A model generated the notes under the pieces. That model was given only the letters and a program-made list of their open reading frames with translations, was not told the origin of the DNA and searched no databases. From IMG/VR virus record IMGVR_UViG_3300046010_015054, positions 62,001 through 126,000 of that record: a DNA stretch of 64,000 nucleotides, one strand, 5' to 3'. Positions 15,392 through 22,145 of this stretch are shown here, in pieces (the first letter of the stretch is position 1; every line of letters begins with the position of its first letter). A program made the position numbers and the translations under genes. Source of the DNA: a virus.

Positions 15392-15412
15392 AGTATTAGT
15401 TTTTTTAATAAA

Positions 15413-16768
15413 TTAGTTTATCTTGAGTAAAAAATCACTTATTTTACTCTTGTCGTCACTTGAAAATGAATCAAAACTTGTATTTTGTGTAGGACTTGGT
15501 GTGCTGTATGAATCAAGATCTGAAGATATTTCAAAGAATCCGGTAGAGGTATCAATTTTTGCCCCATATGTCAGGCCATCTATTCCATATCTATTTTTCA
15601 TAATGTGAAATCTACCTGTTCCATTTACTTTATCTTCTTTTTTTCTTGATAATGAAGCTGCGAAGTCAGTAATCATCATCTTATCATAGGAGCCAGCAGC
15701 CTTATCCCCCTCAATGATGTCATCCTTTGAACCTGCTCGGTTTACTTGTGATACACTCCATATTGGGAGATTAAGCTCTCTAGCTAATCCTTTTGTGCCA
15801 ACATAAATATCATCTATCTCTTCCTTACGTTCTTTACTATTACGTTTTGAACGAAGAAGGTCTACATAGTCAACAAGAATTAAATCTGGTTGGAATTCTA
15901 AATCAATACATTTTTTAATGTGTGATTCAAGAGTCGATATAGTTGCCTTACCTGTTGGAAATTCTTTAATAATTAATCGACCTGGGATTTGCTCAACAAC
16001 GTCTGAAACTTCTTTTTTATATTGAGTAATTTTATTAACTGGGATTTGGGTAAAGTAAGCGTCATAACGACGGCCTACATAATCTTCACCTAATTCAAGA
16101 GTGTAGTGGATTACATTAAAACCCATTTTAACAGCATGACCTCCTAGAGCAACTAATGCCCAAGATTTACCACCACCAGGGTTACCAAAAATAAGACCAA
16201 AATCACCACCACCTAAACCACCTTGAAGTAGTTCATTAAATTCTCCCCAAGGTGTGGGTACTGCAATTCTATGTTCTTCTCTGTATCGAGATTCAATATC
16301 TTTAGAGTATTCGTGACCTACATTTTTATCTTGACCGGCTTTCATAGCAGATTCAATCATAAATTTAATTGAATCATAATCACCGGCTTGTAGTAAGTCA
16401 ACAGATTGAAGTAAGGCTTTTTTCAACATCTGGTTTTTACAGAAAGTTGAAAATTCTTCTTCAATATAAGCTAAATCATCATTTAATGATTTGTATGCTT
16501 CTTTTAATTGTTCTTTAATAGAAATTTGGAGTACTTCATTTTGAACTTTTTTAAGTTCTACTTTTAGTACTTCCATTGTTGGAGTTGTGTGATACTTTTC
16601 ATAATACTTAAGTATCTCTTTTACAACCCATTTATGTGCTTGATTATCGAAATAATCTTCACTTAAAATATCATGAATGTTTATTAAAAACTCTTTATGA
16701 TTTAAAAGTGAAGCTAAAACCTTTATCTGAAAACCTGGACCATATGAATTTAAATTACTCAGAGTCAT
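15413..16768 (-). CDS. Replicative DNA helicase (DnaB/T4 gp41-like)
   Basis: Hexameric 5'-3' helicase of the RecA-like DnaB family. An N-terminal helical domain (1-150) is followed by the ATPase with Walker A GNPGGGKS (195-202), the TLELGEDYVGRR arginine-helix region, Walker B LILVDYVDLLRS near 300, a QVNR sensor segment, and HIMKNRYG near the C-terminus. The 451 aa length is normal. The gene stands 2 nt after the RNase H-like gene and just before nrdB, in the replication block. No primase gene is visible here. Confidence 0.92.
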   Translation of the reverse strand: MTLSNLNSYGPGFQIKVLASLLNHKEFLINIHDILSEDYFDNQAHKWVVKEILKYYEKYHTTPTMEVLKVELKKVQNEVLQISIKEQLKEAYKSLNDDLAYIEEEFSTFCKNQMLKKALLQSVDLLQAGDYDSIKFMIESAMKAGQDKNVGHEYSKDIESRYREEHRIAVPTPWGEFNELLQGGLGGGDFGLIFGNPGGGKSWALVALGGHAVKMGFNVIHYTLELGEDYVGRRYDAYFTQIPVNKITQYKKEVSDVVEQIPGRLIIKEFPTGKATISTLESHIKKCIDLEFQPDLILVDYVDLLRSKRNSKERKEEIDDIYVGTKGLARELNLPIWSVSQVNRAGSKDDIIEGDKAAGSYDKMMITDFAASLSRKKEDKVNGTGRFHIMKNRYGIDGLTYGAKIDTSTGFFEISSDLDSYSTPSPTQNTSFDSFSSDDKSKISDFLLKIN

Positions 16769-16769
16769 T

Positions 16770-17804
16770 TTATTCGCTTATAATATCTTTAAAATTGCTT
16801 GTTAACCAATATTCAATGTTTTTAATTAAATGTCTTAAACCATCTTCATGGTAAAACTTTAAAAAAGCATTTTCATTCAATTTTGGTGTTTTATCTTTTA
16901 TTAAATTATCCAAAAAACATTTTTCTTTATCATCTAACATTGGATTAGCTAAATCCATTATTGTATAATTTTTTTCTAATTCATCTATACTTTGTATTAC
17001 ACGAGCATAAGTTACATGTTCTTTAAACTTATTTTCACAAATACTAAAGATGCCATCTAAATCTAATTCTTTTTCAGCTAATTCAGGAAATTTTTTTAGG
17101 ATACCTTTTTCACCTAAACCTTTAATTCCTTTAATCATATCTGAACTATCTCCCAATAATGTTTTATATAATATAAAATTCTTTGCGGGGATTCCAAATT
17201 TTTCTTTAATTGTTTCTTGAGTATAATAATCTTTTTCTATTGGTCTGTAAACAATAATGTTTTCAGTTACTAATTGAATAAAATCTTTATCACTAGAAAC
17301 AATAAAAACTTTAGAATTATATTTAGATTCTAATTTTTTAGATAAATGAGCAATGATATCATCTGCCTCGACTTTGGGCAGGGATACTACTTTAACAGGT
17401 AAACATTTTAAATAATGAATTAATCTTACAATTTGGTTTATTTTTGCTTCGTTTTCTTCTTCTAAACTATTAAAAACTTGCCAATTTGTAATTCGTCTAA
17501 TATTTCTATTAGATTTATAATCAGAATTTATATTTTTTCTGTTAGTAGCAGATCCCTGCCCGTCAAAAACAATATATATAGAAGTTGGCTGAATTTGATT
17601 TATTAAAGTTCCTAAAGAACGAATAAAACCCCCAAGACCTCCTACGTGAAGACCTTCTTCATTAACAAAATTTAACATTGCAAAGTTTCTAAAAAATAGA
17701 TTTAAACCATCTATCAAAAGAACTCTATCGTGCTTTTTAGGGAGTACTATTTCATTCTCCTCATCTAAATTGCTGAGGAGTTTTAATAAATCTTCTTTAT
17801 TCAT
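16770..17804 (-). CDS. 5'-3' exonuclease/flap nuclease (T4 RNase H-like)
   Basis: Removes RNA primers and flaps during lagging-strand synthesis. Family features: VLLIDGLNLFFR (metal-binding Asp), YIVFDGQGS, an arch region with KSNRNIRR, VEADDIIAHLS, VSSDKDFIQLV and a helix-three-turn-helix DSSDMIKGIKGLG. I set the start at 17804 (MNKEDLLKLLS), directly after the uvsX stop; the Met at 17843 would overlap uvsX by 38 nt. The product is 344 aa, near T4 RNase H (305 aa). It lies in a uvsX-rnh-helicase order. Confidence 0.9.
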   Translation of the reverse strand: MNKEDLLKLLSNLDEENEIVLPKKHDRVLLIDGLNLFFRNFAMLNFVNEEGLHVGGLGGFIRSLGTLINQIQPTSIYIVFDGQGSATNRKNINSDYKSNRNIRRITNWQVFNSLEEENEAKINQIVRLIHYLKCLPVKVVSLPKVEADDIIAHLSKKLESKYNSKVFIVSSDKDFIQLVTENIIVYRPIEKDYYTQETIKEKFGIPAKNFILYKTLLGDSSDMIKGIKGLGEKGILKKFPELAEKELDLDGIFSICENKFKEHVTYARVIQSIDELEKNYTIMDLANPMLDDKEKCFLDNLIKDKTPKLNENAFLKFYHEDGLRHLIKNIEYWLTSNFKDIISE

Positions 17805-17805
17805 C

Positions 17806-18891
17806 TTATTCTGGTTCCTGAGAGAATTCTTGTGTTGGTTCAAAGTTGTCTAATTCTTCTACAACTTCAAAATCACCACCACCTAGAATTTTACTCCACT
17901 CTTTTGCGTGAGCATCCTTATAAGATTTTAATGCCTTATCACTATCATCAATAAAACCATGAGGAGTCATAATAATATTACCACGAGTAGTAATACCATT
18001 AATGTGGTTTTTATCAATTTGGATTTTAGTGCGTTTTGCAAATTCAACCTGCTTACCATCCTTAATTGCTTTAATTTTGGAGGTACCAGCATTAGAAACA
18101 TTACCAAACGTTACAACAAACGTGGCATCAAACCACATTGCGAAACCACCTTTGTTCATCAGTTTAGGTTGACTCATAGGTGTTTCAGCTTTTGCTGTCC
18201 ATACCTTATTGATACAAACTAATGTGTTAGTATGTTTAGATGATTCTTTACGAGATAATGTAATTTGTTGATTTACACCATTACCAAATTGAGTTGACAT
18301 CGCTCCTGCGTTCCATTCGTTGTTATTTTTATTAGAACGTACAGACAATTCACAAGGTACAGAACCAATTGAATCCCACAAGAACATTAAATCATAAGGT
18401 AGATTACCTTTTTTCTGCTCATCAAGTAAATCAAGAATAAATGCTGCTACGTCTTCAATTGTGTGAATAGTTTCGCGGTCAGCATATAAGAAAAATCCTT
18501 TATAATCTAGAATTTCTCCAGTTTCTTCATCTACTACCTCTTCGATTTGCAGACCCATTTGAGTAGCGTGTTCCCAACTCCATTTCATCTCGGTAATAAT
18601 GAATACTGGTAGAATACCTGCTTTTTGGGCATTAACTGCTGCTTCAATCAAAGCAGTAGTTTTACCAGTATCACTATGACCTCTCAAGAGAACAATGTGT
18701 CCGGTAGGAATACCGGGCACACTTGTTACTTCTTGATAAGCATTAGATAAAGGTACCCATTGTTGGGATTTAAATTTGACATTACCAAGTAAACCTTTTT
18801 TATTCTTAAATTTATCTAAGTCAAAATTTGCTTGGATTTCTGCCGTTACCGCAGCCGACAACGACTGGGTTGGTTTTTTACCTCTTGCCAT
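17806..18891 (-). CDS. uvsX: UvsX/RecA-like recombinase
   Basis: Strand-exchange ATPase for recombination-dependent replication. Visible are Walker A GHSDTGKT (71-78), the IITEMKWSWEH segment, Walker B-like LMFLWDSIGSVP, and an L2-type loop followed by ICINKVW. The 361 aa size agrees with T4 UvsX (391 aa). An acidic C-terminal tail (FEVVEELDNFEPTQ) may modulate filament formation with the SSB. It lies 3 nt downstream of the SSB gene and is probably expressed from the host-type promoter at 19751. Confidence 0.93.
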   Translation of the reverse strand: MARGKKPTQSLSAAVTAEIQANFDLDKFKNKKGLLGNVKFKSQQWVPLSNAYQEVTSVPGIPTGHIVLLRGHSDTGKTTALIEAAVNAQKAGILPVFIITEMKWSWEHATQMGLQIEEVVDEETGEILDYKGFFLYADRETIHTIEDVAAFILDLLDEQKKGNLPYDLMFLWDSIGSVPCELSVRSNKNNNEWNAGAMSTQFGNGVNQQITLSRKESSKHTNTLVCINKVWTAKAETPMSQPKLMNKGGFAMWFDATFVVTFGNVSNAGTSKIKAIKDGKQVEFAKRTKIQIDKNHINGITTRGNIIMTPHGFIDDSDKALKSYKDAHAKEWSKILGGGDFEVVEELDNFEPTQEFSQEPE

Positions 18892-18894
18892 GTA

Positions 18895-19725
18895 TTATTC
18901 TAGATCAAAGGGAAGATCACTTTCAAACATCTGGTCAAACTTATCAGCTTTACTTTGTTTAATAGTTTTAGCTGAAGTGTTTAAACTATAATTTGTTTTA
19001 GGTGCTTCTTCTACTTCTGGTTCCTTTTCGTTATCAATGATATCACCTTCTTCAGCAGCATCTTCAGGTACGAGGAATTTAACAAGAGATTGTTTCATTT
19101 CTTCGTAAGACCACTTTTTGAAGACTTCTTCTGGGTTAGGTTGGGTATCTAACCATTGCTTAACTTCAGCAGCATCTTCAGATAATAGAGTTTGTTTAGT
19201 TTTAACTCTGATTGAAGATTTATTGTAGTTAGTACCGGTTACTTCGGGCCCAACAGTGTCAACTGTAAAATCACGACCTTCAGCTACGTCAGTGTAATCA
19301 CCAATATCATCATCATCAGCAATTGACATAAGTTCAAGGTACATTTCTTTACCAAACTGCCATAGACGTACTCCTTTATCTTCTTCTCCACGTACAACTA
19401 CAGGAGCAAAAACTCGCATTTTGGGATCAAGTTTTTTAGCTAAGCGCCAATTTTCTTTATCACTAGTTTGGCGTAGTTGTTTTGCTGTTTCAGCAATTGG
19501 GTCTTTGTCTCCAAAATTAAGAGGTGAAATCATTACTGGGCGATCGATGCCGTAGTAAAATAGAAGTTCTTTAAAAGGAGAATTAGGATTGTACTTTGAA
19601 GGTACAATACGAATTTGAACTTTGCCTACAGGTGGTTTCCAGAATAGATCTTTATTCCCACCCTTACTCTGTTCGGGTTTTTGCTGCATCGCAGCCATTT
19701 TTTGTTTGATGAAATTTAAATCCAT
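18895..19725 (-). CDS. Single-stranded DNA-binding protein (T4 gp32-like)
   Basis: A basic N-terminal multimerisation segment (MDLNFIKQKMAAMQQKP) is followed by a DNA-binding core starting WKPPVGKVQIRIVPSKYNPN. A GIDRPVMISPLNFGDKDPIAE loop region follows, and the C-terminus is acidic and ends DQMFESDLPFDLE, the tail type that recruits replication partners. The whole protein has no Cys, so the structural zinc of T4 gp32 (His-Cys3) cannot be present. Its neighbours, uvsX and the rest of the replication genes, support the call. Confidence 0.9.
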   Translation of the reverse strand: MDLNFIKQKMAAMQQKPEQSKGGNKDLFWKPPVGKVQIRIVPSKYNPNSPFKELLFYYGIDRPVMISPLNFGDKDPIAETAKQLRQTSDKENWRLAKKLDPKMRVFAPVVVRGEEDKGVRLWQFGKEMYLELMSIADDDDIGDYTDVAEGRDFTVDTVGPEVTGTNYNKSSIRVKTKQTLLSEDAAEVKQWLDTQPNPEEVFKKWSYEEMKQSLVKFLVPEDAAEEGDIIDNEKEPEVEEAPKTNYSLNTSAKTIKQSKADKFDQMFESDLPFDLE

Positions 19726-19750
19726 AGTATGTAACTAATTAATTTGTAAC

Positions 19751-19781
19751 CAAATATACAAAACTTTTTTTAAACTGCCAA
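19751..19781 (-). promoter_or_regulatory. Host-type (Bacteroidota) promoter for SSB and uvsX
   Basis: Sense strand reads TTG, 20 nt spacer, TATATTTG, matching the Bacteroidota -33/-7 pattern (TTTG...TAnnTTTG). The -7 is at 19751-19758, 25 nt before the SSB ATG. No late-type motif is near. Confidence 0.6.
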
Positions 19782-19782
19782 G

Positions 19783-20238
19783 TTAAAGTTCAATAATTTT
19801 ATAAATTTTTGTTCTTAACAGTCTTAACTCATTTTGTTGAGTTAAAAGTATGGTATTTTTATAGTGTTTCCAATCTATCTTATAACGAGGGTCAACTACT
19901 CCACCATTTAACTTTTTGATTAACTCATTAAGAGCATTAATTGTGTATAAAGTATTTGTTTCCTTTTTTCTATGAACTAATATAGTATTTAAAGGTATAC
20001 CAGCCAAATTAGCTAAATCAATATTATAAGTGATAACGTATTCATTATTGTCTTTTACTTCTAAGACAAAAATTTTATTATACAAAATGGAATACTTATA
20101 AGATAAGTCTGCTATAATATCATCTACGAGATGCTCCTGAGTAAAGGTGCAAAATAACTTATTATTCAAATCTATGGCTTTAAAATTAGTCTCACCATAA
20201 ATATCGTATTGCATATCAAAAATTGTAGCTAGTTCCAT
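19783..20238 (-). CDS. Hypothetical protein in the replication block (151 aa)
   Basis: I do not recognise the family. The protein is rich in Ile, Leu, Asn and Lys, with predicted alternating strands (NKLFCTFTQEH, IFVLEVKDNNEYVITYNI) and a helical C-terminus (QNELRLLRTKIYKIIEL). There is no signal peptide or membrane segment. The start overlaps the polymerase-like gene's 3' end by 23 nt, so the two are probably translated together. It might be a polymerase accessory protein; that is a guess from position only. Confidence 0.6.
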   Translation of the reverse strand: MELATIFDMQYDIYGETNFKAIDLNNKLFCTFTQEHLVDDIIADLSYKYSILYNKIFVLEVKDNNEYVITYNIDLANLAGIPLNTILVHRKKETNTLYTINALNELIKKLNGGVVDPRYKIDWKHYKNTILLTQQNELRLLRTKIYKIIEL

Positions 20239-21469
20239 TTTTTATTTTATAACTTAAGTTTTGTTTGATAATTATCTTACCGATTGCGCTTAATTCATCT
20301 TTTTCATTAGGATCAAAATCAAATAAAAAAGAATCATAAGTGTATAAGACAAGCTTTGTATTTTTTCCTTTTAAAATTCTAAAAAATTCCCACATTAAAT
20401 TAATATTATTGGAAGTTTCTAGATTTTGAATTACATAATTTAATAATTTTTGAGGATTCATATTTTCGAGTTTATCCTTATAAAATTTAAAACCCGAAAT
20501 AGGGCATTCAACATACCCCATATGTTGAAATGTATCCCATAAATTATCTATGTATATTATTATCTTTTTAAAAAATTCAAGATTTTGATATTGAGGTAGA
20601 ACCCCCCCGTATAATTGTTGTAGAGTTAATATTTTGGCTTCCTGCCTATCACATCTATAAACTTGTGCAAGATGACTATAAATGTCCTCACTATTAAAAT
20701 CATACCTAACTGCATGAGCCAAAAGAGTAGGATGATAAGCGCTAATGTCGAACTCAACAAATAAAGAATTCCTTGGGATAAAAGCTTCCCTACACCCATT
20801 TTCTTTGTTAAGTGCTGCATAATTTATTCCATTAAATGTGTTTGACGGGCGTGTTGTAAGTGTTTTAAAATTATACTTTGTAAAAACATAGGGTTCCGTT
20901 GTTTTGTGAAAATATTGATTATATAAATCTATATTAACGTGTAACCCGCTTTTTTCTATACCACAGAACACCCAACTAGCTTTTAAATTATAAAATTCAT
21001 TTACTGGGTTATCTATTAAATGTTCTAATTCTTCAAATAGTGCTTCGCAATATTCGTAATGTTTTACAATAGGTATAATTGTATTTACATCTGCTCTATG
21101 TTTATGTTTATCATAGATAAACTCATGAGCTGTTGTGTACTTTACCTCTATTTGATTAGGGAATGTTATGTCAAAACTTTGATTTAAAGGAAAATAGTGT
21201 AAAAATTCCTTTTTATCTTTAACATATATTTTTTCTAAACTCTTAATTAGTAAAAATACATCATCTTCAAATAACACACTAGATTCAGTGTGATAAATTG
21301 GAAGTAAATAACCCTTATAATCGTTTAAAGGACGAATATAAAGGGCGCAAATTGAATTTTGCGCCGGGTGTATAAAAGGATTATAGGGTATGATCTCAAT
21401 AAAAGCCTCTTTGCCGAGATTCTTTTTAAATTCCTTAAATTGTTCTTGAGATTCAACTAACCAAAACAT
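20216..21469 (-). CDS. Compact family A DNA polymerase-like protein
   Basis: Three polymerase motifs of the Pol I family are legible in 417 aa: TTRPSNTF (206-213, like TGRLSS), motif A FVEFDISAYHP (Asp241), motif B R275xxxK279x7Y287G, and motif C YTYDSFLF (Asp379). The position equal to Pol I Phe762 (four after the motif B Lys) is Leu283. Residues 1-190 resemble a reduced exonuclease-like domain (FIEIIPYNPFIHPAQNS) without clear DEDD acids. It is much shorter than Pol I Klenow. It sits first in the replication block and would replace or accompany the T4-type family B polymerase, absent here. Confidence 0.72.
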   Translation of the reverse strand: MFWLVESQEQFKEFKKNLGKEAFIEIIPYNPFIHPAQNSICALYIRPLNDYKGYLLPIYHTESSVLFEDDVFLLIKSLEKIYVKDKKEFLHYFPLNQSFDITFPNQIEVKYTTAHEFIYDKHKHRADVNTIIPIVKHYEYCEALFEELEHLIDNPVNEFYNLKASWVFCGIEKSGLHVNIDLYNQYFHKTTEPYVFTKYNFKTLTTRPSNTFNGINYAALNKENGCREAFIPRNSLFVEFDISAYHPTLLAHAVRYDFNSEDIYSHLAQVYRCDRQEAKILTLQQLYGGVLPQYQNLEFFKKIIIYIDNLWDTFQHMGYVECPISGFKFYKDKLENMNPQKLLNYVIQNLETSNNINLMWEFFRILKGKNTKLVLYTYDSFLFDFDPNEKDELSAIGKIIIKQNLSYKIKNGTSYNF

Positions 21470-21492
21470 CTATATCATAACCTTTAGAGATA

Positions 21493-21524
21493 TAAAGATA
21501 TGACAAGAATTTTAATTAACCAAA
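21493..21524 (-). promoter_or_regulatory. Host-type promoter for the polymerase-like gene
   Basis: Sense strand TTTG, 20 nt spacer, then TATCTTTA (one mismatch from TAnnTTTG) at 21493-21500, 23 nt before the ATG at 21469. Confidence 0.45.
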
Positions 21525-22145
21525 TTAACCTTTATAAAATTTAGTATAATCAAAATTTAAATATAAACCTAAACCTTTTACGCCATATTGTTTTTCAACA
21601 TTACCAGTAGTTCTAGCATTAGTTTTATAAACTTCTTCTTTTACACCGACTAATTGCCAAGGTAAAATAATAGCTAAAACCGATTGATATAAAAATTTAG
21701 TTTCTTTATTAATTAAAGAATTATAATCTCCTTGACTAATTTCAACATATCTTTCACCACTTAAAGTTTTATAAAAATATCTGTTAAATTGAGTATTTTT
21801 ATAATCTTGTTCTGTTGGTTTTGCAAAATAAAATTTTGGATAAATAGGTTGAGGTGTATTTGGATTTTGTTTAGTTACTATTGAGTAAGCGTAGTTTGGT
21901 TCTGTAAATCTAGCATCAATCACTAAATCATTATCAGCATTTGTTTGAGTTGGATCTAATGCAGTTTCACTAATTGGAATTAATGGAACTGAATTTGGGT
22001 CTTGTGGGTTTTTACCTGTAAATTTTTGATCTAAAGAAGTTTCATAGTAATTACCCACATATAATTCTTTTGTTATAGAATTAATAAATTCACCCCCATT
22101 TGTAAAGAGGTTAGTGCGAATTTGGGTTTTAGGATAATAGATCAT
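21525..22145 (-). CDS. Putative virion protein, baseplate region (206 aa)
   Basis: I do not recognise the family. Start MIYYPKTQIRTNLFTNGGEF resembles short structural proteins that carry a Gly-rich tip followed by a beta-rich body; YVGNYYETSLDQKFTGKNPQ and the Asn/Pro-rich middle support a surface-exposed fold. The C-terminus (GVKGLGLYLNFDYTKFYKG) is aromatic. It overlaps the hub-lysozyme gene start by four bases (ATGA) and is the last gene of the tail block, so a baseplate function is likely but unspecified. Confidence 0.6.
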   Translation of the reverse strand: MIYYPKTQIRTNLFTNGGEFINSITKELYVGNYYETSLDQKFTGKNPQDPNSVPLIPISETALDPTQTNADNDLVIDARFTEPNYAYSIVTKQNPNTPQPIYPKFYFAKPTEQDYKNTQFNRYFYKTLSGERYVEISQGDYNSLINKETKFLYQSVLAIILPWQLVGVKEEVYKTNARTTGNVEKQYGVKGLGLYLNFDYTKFYKG

